Shown here: positions 1-8,506 of the stretch, in pieces
Numbering within the stretch: the first letter of the stretch is position 1
Layout of the letters: each line of letters opens with the position of its first letter
Assembly: GCA_016720115.1 (NCBI GenBank)
Contig: JADJXT010000002.1
Location: 930,001-994,000 of the forward strand
Source: Sphingomonadales bacterium
GTDB lineage: Bacteria > Pseudomonadota > Alphaproteobacteria > Sphingomonadales > Sphingomonadaceae
DNA length: 64,000 nucleotides
Direction: 5' to 3'
Notes under the pieces: model-generated
What the model was told of the DNA's origin: nothing
Seen by the model: the letters and a program-made list of their open reading frames with translations, nothing else
The model's database searches: none
Translations under genes and position numbers: made by a program

Positions 1-284
1 CCGGTCGAAGAGAGATAGCCCACCCAATTGGCAGGCGCGGTGGCAATAGCGGTGCGGTAGCGATCCAGAACGGGATCGCCACCCTCGCGCAACGGCGGCA
101 CCGAAGACAGGATGTGGGTTGCGCCCGCGAGTGCGTTGCGGATGCTTGCTTCATCGTCAAAGGCAATCGAAACAGGTGAAGCAGTCCTGCTGGTGCCGAC
201 CACCTGCCAGTTCTCCCCCCGCAATCGTGCGGCCAAACGGCTGGCGGTATAGCCCATCCCGAATATCAGCATCTTGCCGGTCAT
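1..284 (-). CDS. NAD(P)-binding SDR/epimerase-like protein, partial (C-terminus beyond window)
   Basis: Translating the complement from the ATG at 284 gives an open frame running off the left edge, about 94 residues. It begins MTGKMLIFGMGYTASRLAAR, a Rossmann beta-strand and glycine turn (GMGYTASRLA), followed by a basic residue pattern (VVGTSRT) after the second strand that suggests NADP preference. The rest (HILSSVPP, later WVGYLSST) matches YeeZ-like members of the extended SDR/epimerase superfamily. Substrate is unknown. It is transcribed away from pgeF with a 75-bp gap that must hold both promoters. The catalytic region lies outside the window, so only the fold is supported. Confidence 0.7.
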   Translation of the reverse strand, partial: MTGKMLIFGMGYTASRLAARLRGENWQVVGTSRTASPVSIAFDDEASIRNALAGATHILSSVPPLREGGDPVLDRYRTAIATAPANWVGYLSST

Positions 285-359
285 AAACTGCCTCTCGCCC
301 CTCTCAGGAACATCGTCAAGCATGTTGCCAAGCCGATGCGACGCTGCGAATAGGGCGAT

Positions 360-1142
360 ATGGAGAGCGTATCCGAGGACAGCGTGGAAGTTTTGCACAG
401 TCGGCTGCTGGGTGCCATTCCGCATGGCTTCCTGGGCCGACGTGGAGGCATTTCAGAGGGCATACATGCAGGCCTGAATGTCGGGCTGGGATCAGACGAT
501 GATCGCGAAGCCGTTCTCGAAAACCGGCGGCGGGCGGCAAATGCCGTTTTGCCGAATACCGAACTGGTTACCGTCCACCAGATCCACTCGCCCGACGTCG
601 TACCCGTTGCCGAAGCGGTCGCCCTTGATGCGCGGCCCAAGGCTGATGCGATGGTGACAAACCGGCCGGGCCTCTTGCTTGGCATATTGACTGCGGACTG
701 CGTGCCCGTGCTCTTTGCCGACAGCGAAGCAGGCGTTATCGGCGCTGCGCACGCCGGATGGAAAGGCGCGATTTCGGGCGTGACCGACAACACTTTGGCT
801 GCGATGGAAAAGCTGGGGGCCAAACGCAGCCGCATCGCCTGCGCCATCGGCCCATGTATCGCGCAGAAAAGTTATGAAGTCGATGATGGCTTTTACCGCC
901 GCTTTGTCGAAGAAGCCGACGAGAATGAGCGCTTCTTTGGCAGTGGCAAGCCCGGACATTGGCAGTTCGATATCGAAGGCTATGTCGCGGCACGGCTGGC
1001 GACAGCAGGCGTGACCAAGGTCGAATGCCTTGGCGAAGACACCTATTCGCAACCTGACCGCTTTTTCAGCTATCGCCGAAGCTGCCACCGGGCCGAGCCA
1101 GGCTATGGCCGCGAAATTTCGCTGATCGGATTGCGGGGCTGA
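360..1142 (+). CDS. pgeF: Peptidoglycan editing factor PgeF (YfiH/laccase-domain family)
   Basis: 260 residues, the usual length for the PgeF/YfiH (multicopper polyphenol oxidase, Pfam Cu-oxidase_4) family. Family zinc/copper-site motifs are visible: TVHQIHSPDV near residue 65, LTADCVPVLFAD near 105-120 and GAAHAGWKGAISG near 125, which supply the conserved His-Cys-His set. CAIGPCIAQKSYEV follows, as in family members. PgeF removes wrongly incorporated L-Ser-containing stem peptides from peptidoglycan precursors; related proteins show purine nucleoside phosphorylase activity. The next gene starts two bases after the stop, so the two are probably co-transcribed. The start was taken as the first ATG that leaves the N-terminal strand intact. 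Confidence 0.9.
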   Translation: MESVSEDSVEVLHSRLLGAIPHGFLGRRGGISEGIHAGLNVGLGSDDDREAVLENRRRAANAVLPNTELVTVHQIHSPDVVPVAEAVALDARPKADAMVTNRPGLLLGILTADCVPVLFADSEAGVIGAAHAGWKGAISGVTDNTLAAMEKLGAKRSRIACAIGPCIAQKSYEVDDGFYRRFVEEADENERFFGSGKPGHWQFDIEGYVAARLATAGVTKVECLGEDTYSQPDRFFSYRRSCHRAEPGYGREISLIGLRG

Positions 1143-1143
1143 T

Positions 1144-2547
1144 GTGAAAGCAAAGCGTTGGGGCCTGTGGGGCGGGATCGCTATCTTCCTGCTGATGCTG
1201 CTTGTCGGCCCACCTGCTTCGATGACAGTTCCCGCCTGGCATGTCGCGGCGCTGACGGTGCTGATGGCGATCTGGTGGATGACGGAGACCTTGCCACTGA
1301 CTGCAACCGCGCTCCTGCCTTTCCTCGCTTTGCCATTCATGGGCATCCTGAGCGCAGGTGACGTAGCCAAGGAATATTATTCGCCCATTCTGTTCCTGAT
1401 TCTGGGCGGCGCCTTTTTTGCGCTGGCGATCGAACGCACAGGGATGCACCGGCGCGTTGCGCTCGGGATTTTGGGCTTTGCGGGCAAAAGCAATTTTGCC
1501 CTTTTGCTAGCCTTCATGGCGGCAACCGCGTTTCTTTCAATGTGGATTTCCAACACATCCACCGCCCTGATCATGACGCCAATTGCCATTGCGGTGATCG
1601 CAGCTGGCGGGATTGCAGAAGGCGATAGCGAAGGGATGGCTGGCGCGCTCGTGCTGGGCGTGGCCTTTGCCGCTTCATTGGGAGGGCTGGGTACCCTTGT
1701 CGGATCGCCAACCAATGCGATTGCGGCGGGACTGATCGAAAAGCAGCTTGGTTTTGACATCAGCTTTGTCGAATGGATGAGTTTCGGCGTGCCCATATTG
1801 CTGGTGGCCGTACCCGCCAGCGCATGGATATTGGCACGCGTTCAGCACATCGACGGGACGCCGTTCGACCCGGTTGCGGCGCGCACGGCCATTGGTGCGC
1901 AAGGTGCGTGGAGCGAAGCGGAGAAAAGGCTGCTGCCCTTGATCATGTTGGTAATTGCACTCTGGCTGGCACAACCGCAGCTGGAGGCAATACTGCCCAA
2001 AGGCTCGATAACCGACGGCACGATCGCCATCGCCTGTTCGCTGCTGCTGTTCCTTGTTCCGGACGGCAGCGGGCGTCCGCTGCTGAACTGGAAAGAAGCC
2101 GACCGTGCGCCTTGGGGGGTCATCATGATGTTCGGCGGGGGGCTAGCGCTGGCGGCGGGTATTGGCGAATCCGGACTGGCCGACTGGCTGGGTGAGGCGC
2201 TGAAACCGCTGGCGGGTGTTCACCCGCTCATCATCGCCGCCGCAGTGACCGCGCTGGTCATCCTGATCACGGAATTTGCCAGCAATGTTGCAACGGCCAG
2301 CGGCGTTATGCCGGTGATCGCGGGGTTGGTAGCGGCGACGGGATCTGACCCATGGCTGCTGGCAATGTGCGCCTCGATTGCCGCGAGCTGGGGCTTCATG
2401 ATGCCCTCTGGCACCGGACCCAACGCCATCGCCTGGGGCACCGGCCATGTGGCGCTGCCGCGCATGTTGCGCGCAGGCCTGATGATCGACCTTTTCGGCA
2501 TCCCATTGGTGGTCGGGATGGTCTGGCTGGTCGCTTCGCTGCATTGA
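1144..2547 (+). CDS. SLC13/DASS-family anion:sodium symporter
   Basis: 467 residues, very hydrophobic, with roughly 11-13 predicted membrane segments. It reads as a divalent anion:Na+ symporter (SLC13, CitT/SdcS type): MAIWWMTETLPLTATALLP near the N-terminus is the family signature. Duplicated Ser-Asn-Thr type hairpins are present as SNTSTALIMTP (first half) and SNVATASGVMP (second half), the Na+/carboxylate-binding loops. The substrate is probably a dicarboxylate or sulfate but cannot be set from sequence. It starts with GTG one base after the pgeF stop, so it is translationally adjacent to it. The gene ends 64 bp before the next gene, with a palindrome in that gap. Confidence 0.85.
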   Translation: MKAKRWGLWGGIAIFLLMLLVGPPASMTVPAWHVAALTVLMAIWWMTETLPLTATALLPFLALPFMGILSAGDVAKEYYSPILFLILGGAFFALAIERTGMHRRVALGILGFAGKSNFALLLAFMAATAFLSMWISNTSTALIMTPIAIAVIAAGGIAEGDSEGMAGALVLGVAFAASLGGLGTLVGSPTNAIAAGLIEKQLGFDISFVEWMSFGVPILLVAVPASAWILARVQHIDGTPFDPVAARTAIGAQGAWSEAEKRLLPLIMLVIALWLAQPQLEAILPKGSITDGTIAIACSLLLFLVPDGSGRPLLNWKEADRAPWGVIMMFGGGLALAAGIGESGLADWLGEALKPLAGVHPLIIAAAVTALVILITEFASNVATASGVMPVIAGLVAATGSDPWLLAMCASIAASWGFMMPSGTGPNAIAWGTGHVALPRMLRAGLMIDLFGIPLVVGMVWLVASLH

Positions 2548-2561
2548 AAGCACGCAATTTA

Positions 2562-2575
2562 GTTTCAATTGAAAC
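2562..2575. promoter_or_regulatory. Palindromic candidate operator GTTTCAATTGAAAC
   Basis: A perfect 14-bp palindrome lies 36 bp upstream of the ATG of the trans-sulfuration enzyme, in the gap after the SLC13 gene. Its position fits a repressor site overlapping a promoter. The ribosome-binding site AAGGAG follows at about 2598-2603. No regulator is identifiable nearby. Confidence 0.4.
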
Positions 2576-2611
2576 AAATATTGCTATGGGCAGCTATAAG
2601 GAGATTGACCC

Positions 2612-3916
2612 ATGACCGATGCCACCTCATCCCGTCGCAAGGGCAAATCGCCGATCAAGAAAATCGGCGGTCGCACGGCCAAGCCTTCGACGCTGATGAT
2701 GGGACATGGCTTCGATCCGGCGCTGTCCGAAGGCGCGCTCAAGCCGCCTATTTTCTTGACCTCCACTTTTGCTTTTAAAAATGCGGCGGCAGGAAAGCGC
2801 TTCTTCGAGCATATCACCGGAAAGCGCAAAGGCCCAGCCGATGGCCTTGTCTATTCGCGCTTCAACGGACCGAATCAGGAAATCCTCGAAGATCGTCTGG
2901 CAGTCTGGGACGGGGCGGACGACGCGCTGGTCTTTTCCAGCGGGATGTCAGCGATTTCCACCCTGCTGCTCGCGCTGGTCAGCCAGAATGACGTGATTGT
3001 GCATTCGGGGCCGCTTTATGCCGCGACAGAAACGCTGATCGCGCGCATCCTGTCCCGCTTTGGCATTTCCTTTGTCGATTTTCCCGCTGGTGCCAGCCGC
3101 AGGGAAATCGACAAGGTGCTCGCCAATGCCCGAAAAATGGCAGCAAAAAAGGGCGGCAAGGTGGCGCTGGTCTATCTCGAAAGCCCGGCCAATCCGACCA
3201 ATGCCCTTGTCGATGTCGAGGCTGTCCGCGCGGCACGCGATGCTGCCTTTCCCGGTGAGCAGAAGCCCGCCATCGCCATCGATAACACCTTCTTGGGCCC
3301 GCTGTGGCAACAACCTCTCAAGCAGGGCGCCGAACTTGTGGTCTATAGCCTGACCAAATATGCCGGCGGCCATTCGGATCTGGTCGCAGGCGGCATATGC
3401 GGCAACCAGGCGCTGATCGATGCCATCCGCCCGATGCGCAACACCATCGGCACAATTTGCGATCCCAACACTTCATGGATGTTGCTCCGCAGCCTCGAAA
3501 CACTCGAATTGCGCATGACCCGTGCGGGCGAGAATGCCGCCAAGGTTTGTGCCTTCCTGAAAACGCATCCGAAAGTTGTTGGGCTCGGCTATCTCGGCAT
3601 GATCGACGATCCCGCGCAGCAGGACATCTATAACCGCCATTGCAGCGGAGCCGGCTCGACCTTCTCGCTGTTCATCAAGGGTGGAGAGAAAGAGAGCTTT
3701 CGCTTCCTCGACGCGCTCAAGATCGCCAAGCTGGCCGTCAGCCTCGGCGGCACCGAAACGCTGGCCAGCCACCCCGCCGCGATGACGCACCTTTCGGTTC
3801 CCGAGGAGCGCAAGAAAGCACTGGGCATCACCAACAATCTGGTGCGTATCTCTATCGGTATTGAAGACCCGGACGACCTGATTGCCGATTTCAAACAGGC
3901 CCTCGATCAGGTCTGA
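2612..3916 (+). CDS. PLP-dependent trans-sulfuration (cystathionine gamma-synthase family) enzyme
   Basis: 434 residues of the Cys/Met-metabolism PLP fold. The PLP lysine lies in VVYSLTKYAGGHSD (about residues 245-258). The cofactor ring stacks on the tyrosine of YSRFNGPNQEILE (about 85), and FSSGMSAISTLLLA forms the phosphate-binding turn. Arg in LVRISIGIEDPDDL (about 410) is the usual carboxylate-binding residue. The N-terminal 25 residues are basic and extra relative to canonical MetB/MetC. The family makes or cleaves C-S bonds in methionine and cysteine metabolism (cystathionine gamma-synthase, beta-lyase, methionine gamma-lyase); which reaction applies is undecided. A strong AAGGAG ribosome-binding site precedes the ATG. 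Its 3' end overlaps the convergent HAD gene by 10 bp. Confidence 0.85.
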   Translation: MTDATSSRRKGKSPIKKIGGRTAKPSTLMMGHGFDPALSEGALKPPIFLTSTFAFKNAAAGKRFFEHITGKRKGPADGLVYSRFNGPNQEILEDRLAVWDGADDALVFSSGMSAISTLLLALVSQNDVIVHSGPLYAATETLIARILSRFGISFVDFPAGASRREIDKVLANARKMAAKKGGKVALVYLESPANPTNALVDVEAVRAARDAAFPGEQKPAIAIDNTFLGPLWQQPLKQGAELVVYSLTKYAGGHSDLVAGGICGNQALIDAIRPMRNTIGTICDPNTSWMLLRSLETLELRMTRAGENAAKVCAFLKTHPKVVGLGYLGMIDDPAQQDIYNRHCSGAGSTFSLFIKGGEKESFRFLDALKIAKLAVSLGGTETLASHPAAMTHLSVPEERKKALGITNNLVRISIGIEDPDDLIADFKQALDQV

Positions 3917-4623
3917 GGGTCGCCATCGCGCCAATCGAGTATTTGCCATCCCTTTTCCCGCGCCATTCGCTCAAGCGGGGGGTGCGGGTTGGTGGCGAAG
4001 GCTTCGTCGGCGAAGGAAAGAAGCGGCGCATCGGAGACATGGTCCGAATAAGCGCGAATATGGCATTGCTCCCGACTTAGCCCTTCCGCTGCCATCCACG
4101 CCTTGACCCTGTCGAGCTTGGCCTCGTCATAGCAATTATGCCCGTCGATGCGCGAGAGGACATGGCCACTGTCATCGGTGGCCAGTTCGGTTGCGATAAC
4201 ATCGTCAAAGCCCAGCCTTGAAGCGATTGCCTCCACATAGAGCCGGTAGGATGCTGTTGCGATGACGTGCCTGTAGCCCTCGGCCTTTTCGGCATCGATA
4301 CGCCATTTCGCTTCCTGATAAACATTGCGCCCCAGCACAAGGTCTGCATGACGTTCAAGGTGGCGGGCAAACTGGACACGCGGAACCCTGCGACCAATGA
4401 GCAGGCTTTGCGAAAACTGCTTGAGTTGGCGGCGGTCCCAAAGCCTGAATGCGTAGAACAGCAATCCGAACGGCAAAGCGGGAAGCAGCAACAAACGCAA
4501 GGGCGATTTGTTCCATGCCATGTGCATCAGGAACCCGTTATAGGTAGCCCGCCTGGTTACCGTCTTGTCCATGTCATAGATCGCGATACAGATCTTGGCT
4601 TCGTTGCTCATCTGGCGCAGCAT
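3907..4623 (-). CDS. HAD-IB superfamily hydrolase
   Basis: 238 residues. Motif I of the haloacid dehalogenase superfamily is YDMDKTVTRR near residue 18, giving the nucleophile and general acid aspartates. Motif II is the ATASYRLYVEAIA stretch, and motif III/IV is HIRAYSDHVSDAPLL near 190, with the Mg2+-binding Asp pair. A hydrophobic stretch (RLLLLPALPFGLLFY) at about 40-60 could associate with the membrane. Such HAD-IB proteins are phosphatases of the SerB/lysophosphatidate-phosphatase type; the substrate is unknown. The start may be the ATG at 4611 (MSNEAKICIA) rather than 4623. It is convergent with the upstream enzyme gene and divergent from mlaE. Confidence 0.8.
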   Translation of the reverse strand: MLRQMSNEAKICIAIYDMDKTVTRRATYNGFLMHMAWNKSPLRLLLLPALPFGLLFYAFRLWDRRQLKQFSQSLLIGRRVPRVQFARHLERHADLVLGRNVYQEAKWRIDAEKAEGYRHVIATASYRLYVEAIASRLGFDDVIATELATDDSGHVLSRIDGHNCYDEAKLDRVKAWMAAEGLSREQCHIRAYSDHVSDAPLLSFADEAFATNPHPPLERMAREKGWQILDWRDGDPQT

Positions 4624-4692
4624 AAGGCTAGTTCAAATTTTGCAAAGTCTTGAAGCTTGTTATGCGGGGAAGAATAGGCCAATCATGGTCGC

Positions 4693-5802
4693 ATGGCGCA
4701 GGCTGCTGATTTCACTGAAGAGCAACTGCCCGAAGGCGGGACCATGCTTCGCCTCGGCGGAACGCTGGCCATCTCCCAGATTGGCGATCTTGATGACCGG
4801 CTGCGAGCGATCGCGGCAGAGGTCAAACAGATAGACCTGTCGCAGATTGACCATATCGACACCGTCGGTGCCTGGCTGGTTTACCGGACGGCGCGCGATC
4901 ATGGCGCGCAGATAGTCGGGGCAGACTCGGATGCACAACGCCTGATAGCAGCCGTCAGCGGATCGGACGACGTCGAGGTCGAAACGCCGAAGCTGTCCCC
5001 TGCGCTGCGCGTCCTGCACGAAGTCGGCGAAGCAGTGGTCGAGATCGTCCGCATGTTCATTGAATTTGTCGGTTTCATTGGCCAATGCGTGAAGGGATTC
5101 GGCAACCTCATTCTCCACCCCCGCCGGTTCCGTATGCATTCGGTGATCCAGCATTTCGATATGGTTGGCGTTCGTGCGCTGGGTATCATCGGCCTGATGA
5201 GTTTCCTGATCGGCATCGTCATCGCGCAGCAAGGCGCAGTCCAGTTACGACAGTTCGGTGCAGAAATCTGGACGGTCAATCTGATCGGCCGCCTGACGAT
5301 GCGGGAGCTGGGCGTATTGATGACCGCCATCATGGTAGCAGGCCGTTCCGGCTCTGCCTTTGCGGCGCAGATAGGCACGATGAAAATCACCGAAGAGGTC
5401 GATGCGATGCGGACGATCGGCGTCGTTCCGGTCGAGGCGCTCGTTATTCCTCGTATAATCGCCACTGTCATCATGATGCCGTTGCTCGGGCTCTATGCCT
5501 CGCTGGTCGCGATAATTGGCGGCGGCTTGTTCTGCTGGATGACGCTCGATATGCCGCCCGCAACCTTCGTCCAGCGCATCCGGGAGGTAACGCCACTCAC
5601 CGATTTCTATGTCGGCATGGTCAAGGCACCGGTCTTTGGCGCGATCATCGCTCTGGCTGGCTGCTTCCAGGGTATGCGCGTGCACGGCAATTCTGAACAG
5701 GTGGGGCTCAAGACCACTGCGGCGGTGGTGCAGGCTATTTTCCTCGTAATCGTGCTCGACGCCTTTTTCGCCGTCTTCTTCACAGAGATCGGCTGGAATT
5801 GA
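4693..5802 (+). CDS. mlaE: MlaE-family lipid ABC transporter permease with N-terminal STAS domain
   Basis: 369 residues. Residues 1-100 form a STAS/MlaB-like domain (LGGTLAISQIGDLDDRL, IDLSQIDHIDTVGAWL). Residues 125-369 are the MlaE/DUF140 permease, with FEFVGF-like and MTAIMVAGRSGSAFAAQIGTMK segments typical of the family and about five membrane helices. MlaE is the inner-membrane permease of a phospholipid/hydrophobic-lipid transport ABC system. Here the STAS subunit, a separate MlaB in E. coli, is fused in front, a common arrangement in alphaproteobacteria. It is the first gene of a four-gene unit; its stop overlaps the ATG of mlaF. Confidence 0.92.
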   Translation: MAQAADFTEEQLPEGGTMLRLGGTLAISQIGDLDDRLRAIAAEVKQIDLSQIDHIDTVGAWLVYRTARDHGAQIVGADSDAQRLIAAVSGSDDVEVETPKLSPALRVLHEVGEAVVEIVRMFIEFVGFIGQCVKGFGNLILHPRRFRMHSVIQHFDMVGVRALGIIGLMSFLIGIVIAQQGAVQLRQFGAEIWTVNLIGRLTMRELGVLMTAIMVAGRSGSAFAAQIGTMKITEEVDAMRTIGVVPVEALVIPRIIATVIMMPLLGLYASLVAIIGGGLFCWMTLDMPPATFVQRIREVTPLTDFYVGMVKAPVFGAIIALAGCFQGMRVHGNSEQVGLKTTAAVVQAIFLVIVLDAFFAVFFTEIGWN

Positions 5803-6587
5803 TGGCCGACGCGTCCCCCATCATTTCGGTTCGCGGATTGCGCAACGCATTTGGCGAACAGGTGATCCACGACCAGCTCGATCTGGATGTCCGGCCCGGC
5901 GAAATCCTTGGCGTTGTCGGCGGTTCGGGCACGGGAAAATCGGTGCTGATGCGCTCGATAATCGGCCTTCAGGAGCCGGAAGCGGGCGAGGTCGAGGTAT
6001 TCGGCACCTCGATGCGTGGCAAGGAAGAGGATGAGGCGTTCGACGTGCGCAAGCGCTGGGGCGTAATGTTTCAGGGCGGCGCGCTGTTTTCGACGCTGAC
6101 AGTGGCTGAAAATGTGCAGGTCCCGCTGCGTGAATTCTATCCGCATTTCGACGCGAAGTTGCTCGACGAGATTGCGCGTTACAAAATCCACCTCAGCGGA
6201 TTGCCGCCCGAAGCCGCCCACAAATATCCTTCCGAACTTTCCGGAGGGATGAAAAAGCGCGCTGGCCTCGCGCGATCGCTGGCGATGGATCCGGAATTGC
6301 TTTTCCTCGATGAGCCAACAGCCGGGCTTGATCCGATCGGCGCCTCGAATTTCGATGAGCTGACCAGGAATCTGCAGGAAACGCTGGAGCTGACGGTGTT
6401 CCTGATTACGCACGATCTCGATACGCTTTATGCGATCTGCGACCGCGTAGCAGTGCTGGCCGATAAAAAGGTGATCGCAATCGGCAAGATCGATGAATTG
6501 CTTGCGACAGACCACCCCTGGATCCACGAATATTTCTCCGGCCCGCGCGGGCGGGCAGCGCGACTTGGCCATGAACGAAACTGCTGA
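5802..6587 (+). CDS. mlaF: MlaF-family ABC transporter ATP-binding protein
   Basis: 261 residues from the ATG at 5802, which overlaps the mlaE stop (TGATG); a TTG one codon upstream is possible but less likely. Walker A is GGSGTGKSVL near residue 40, the Q-loop is VMFQGGALF, the ABC signature is LSGGMKKRAGLARSLA near 145 and Walker B is LLFLDEPTAGLDP, followed by the switch histidine in FLITHDLD. This subunit powers the MlaE permease for lipid movement between the membranes. Order and spacing show a single operon with mlaE and mlaD. Confidence 0.93.
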   Translation: MADASPIISVRGLRNAFGEQVIHDQLDLDVRPGEILGVVGGSGTGKSVLMRSIIGLQEPEAGEVEVFGTSMRGKEEDEAFDVRKRWGVMFQGGALFSTLTVAENVQVPLREFYPHFDAKLLDEIARYKIHLSGLPPEAAHKYPSELSGGMKKRAGLARSLAMDPELLFLDEPTAGLDPIGASNFDELTRNLQETLELTVFLITHDLDTLYAICDRVAVLADKKVIAIGKIDELLATDHPWIHEYFSGPRGRAARLGHERNC

Positions 6588-6639
6588 GCATGGGAATTAG
6601 CATGGACAAGCAATTGCCGGGGAGGCCATAAGGCGCACG

Positions 6640-7614
6640 ATGGAAACCAAATCCCATTATGTTCTGGTCGGTACGGTCACACTGATCCTGCTTGCCATAT
6701 TGGCAGGCTTCACCGTCTGGCTGTCGCGCTTTGGCGACGGCGCCAAGACCGAATATGATATTTTCTTCCAGCAATCGGTGAGCGGCATCGCCAAGGGTTC
6801 GGGCGTAACCTTTGCGGGCGTGCCCGTCGGGCAAGTTCAGGATATCAAATTGTGGCGGCCTGATCCCGATTTTGTGCGGGTGCGCATCGCTATCGACGCA
6901 GATACCTCAATTTTGCAAGGCACCACGGCCACAATAAGCGGCGTGGGTTTCACCGGCGTTTCCGAAATTCAGCTCGATGGTGCGATAAAGGGTGCGCCTG
7001 CGATTCGATGCCCTGCGGACAATCCGCGGAGCGAATGTCCGGCGGGACGTCCGGTCATCCCGACCAAGCCGGGCGCGCTGGGGGAAATTCTGAACAATGC
7101 GCCGCTGCTGGTCGAACGGCTCTCGACGCTGACCGAGCGCCTCAACATTGTGCTTTCGGACAAGAACCAGCAATCGATCGAACAGATACTAAACAATGTC
7201 GAGAGCCTGTCGGGCTCGCTGGCCACTCAGGCACCCGATCTGCGCGCCGCTATCCAGGAGTCCCGCGCTACGCTGGCCAAGGCAGGGGCAGCGGCCGAGC
7301 AACTGACGGCACTGTCGACCAGTGCAAACGCATTGCTCGACGGTGAAGGAAAACCAATGCTGGCGGAACTGCGCAAGACCCTGCGCTCGGCAAATGGCAG
7401 CCTGGCCGCACTCGAAACGTCTCTTAACAGCGCCAATCCCGCATTGGAGACGCTCAATTCGCAAACGCTGCCCGAAGTCAATCAATTGGCACGCGACCTG
7501 CGACGGCTTTCATCGTCGCTCCAGTCGGTTACGGAACGTCTCGATCAACAGGGTGTAGGCGGGCTGGTTTCCGCGCCGAAACTACCCGACTACGAACCGG
7601 GCAGGAGCAAATGA
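6640..7614 (+). CDS. mlaD: MlaD/MCE-family substrate-binding protein
   Basis: 324 residues. One N-terminal membrane anchor (VLVGTVTLILLAILAGFTVWL, about residues 8-28) is followed by a single MCE domain (about 40-120, with GSGVTFAGVPVGQVQDI). A long alpha-helical C-terminal region (about 140-300) is rich in heptad-like leucines (LLVERLSTLTERL). MCE proteins form periplasmic rings that bind lipid for MlaEF. The extended helical tail is longer than E. coli MlaD and closer to alphaproteobacterial or PqiB-like architectures. Its stop overlaps the ATG of the lipoprotein gene by four bases. Confidence 0.92.
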   Translation: METKSHYVLVGTVTLILLAILAGFTVWLSRFGDGAKTEYDIFFQQSVSGIAKGSGVTFAGVPVGQVQDIKLWRPDPDFVRVRIAIDADTSILQGTTATISGVGFTGVSEIQLDGAIKGAPAIRCPADNPRSECPAGRPVIPTKPGALGEILNNAPLLVERLSTLTERLNIVLSDKNQQSIEQILNNVESLSGSLATQAPDLRAAIQESRATLAKAGAAAEQLTALSTSANALLDGEGKPMLAELRKTLRSANGSLAALETSLNSANPALETLNSQTLPEVNQLARDLRRLSSSLQSVTERLDQQGVGGLVSAPKLPDYEPGRSK

Positions 7615-8225
7615 TGTCAGGACCTGTTCTCATCCATCGAATGAAGATGGTTGCCGCAGCCGCCTTGGCTACGGCTGCCTTGTCGGCATGTGTCAGCCTG
7701 GGAAGCAAGCCCCCCGCTTCGATGCTCACGCTTGCGGCGGATACCAGCGTCACGGCAGGAGCCAGCAAAAGCGGCCCGGCGAAAGACGCGTTGGTCGTCC
7801 TTATTCCGGAAGTGCCGCGCAAATTGGATACCAATCGCGTGCCCGTGCAAATTAATGCCGGAAATGTCGCTTACCTCAAAGACAGCGTCTGGGCGGACAA
7901 GCCGGCCATTCTGTTACAACAGTTGCTTGCCGAAACGCTTGCCGCGAAAAATGGGACACTCATCCTCAGTGAGGTCGAAACAGCCGGAAGGGCGGAAAAT
8001 TACCTTTCCGGCCAGTTGGTCGAATTCGGGGTTGATGAAGGCGGCATGGAGGTTGTGGCCATTTTCGACGCCGTTCGAATCCGCAAGGGCAGCCCGATCG
8101 AGAAGCGGCGTTTTGTAGCCCGCGAAGGTTTGACCAAGATCGAACCGGGTCAGGCTGGAGAAGCGCTGAATGTTGCAGCCAATCGACTGGCGGGCGAAGT
8201 CGCCGGCTGGCTGGCCGCGCAATAA
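7611..8225 (+). CDS. ABC-type transport auxiliary lipoprotein (PqiC/DUF330-like)
   Basis: 204 residues. The N-terminus has a lipoprotein signal: a basic start, the hydrophobic AAAALATAALSA and a lipobox LSAC near residue 26. The mature part resembles PqiC-like auxiliary lipoproteins of MCE transport systems (PRKLDTNRVPVQINAGNVAY, then DSVWADKPAILLQQLLAETL). These are thought to link the inner-membrane MCE complex to the outer membrane. It overlaps mlaD by ATGA and has an AGGAG ribosome-binding site, so it is translationally coupled. No mlaC-like periplasmic carrier gene follows; the next 280 bp are repeat sequence. Confidence 0.85.
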   Translation: MMSGPVLIHRMKMVAAAALATAALSACVSLGSKPPASMLTLAADTSVTAGASKSGPAKDALVVLIPEVPRKLDTNRVPVQINAGNVAYLKDSVWADKPAILLQQLLAETLAAKNGTLILSEVETAGRAENYLSGQLVEFGVDEGGMEVVAIFDAVRIRKGSPIEKRRFVAREGLTKIEPGQAGEALNVAANRLAGEVAGWLAAQ

Positions 8226-8265
8226 GCCAGACCTAGCGTAGTTCCGGGCCAAATTGAATCGGCAA

Positions 8266-8472
8266 GGACTGTCCCCTTAGGGACTGTCCCCAATGGCACA
8301 CTCCTTTGTTTCTCGCAGAGACGCGGAGACAGTTTGCGAAGAGGCTTTTGCTCCGAATTCTCTGCGTCTCTTGCTGACTTCGACGTCGGAAAGCAGAGGC
8401 GCAGAGAAACGATATGGCGCTTCGCGCGCGAAACCTCTGCGTCTCTGCGAGAAACAAATAATGGGGACAGTC
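8266..8472. repeat. Nested palindromic intergenic repeat (REP/BIME-like)
   Basis: The outer arms are GACTGTCCCCA plus TTTGTTTCTCGCAGAGACGC on the left (about 8282-8330) and their complement on the right (about 8433-8472). An inner imperfect inverted pair around TCTCTGCGTCTCTTGCT and AGCAGAGGCGCAGAGA lies at about 8358-8415. GGACTGTCCCC also occurs twice directly at 8266-8292. The same modules recur at 32991-33083 and 39228-40040. I see no gene in 8226-8506. Such arrays are typical of elements mobilised in trans by REP-associated tyrosine transposases; that link is inference, as no such transposase is in the window. Confidence 0.75.
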
Positions 8473-8506
8473 GCTGGGAATTGCCTCAATCTAGACCAGA
8501 AAGCCT

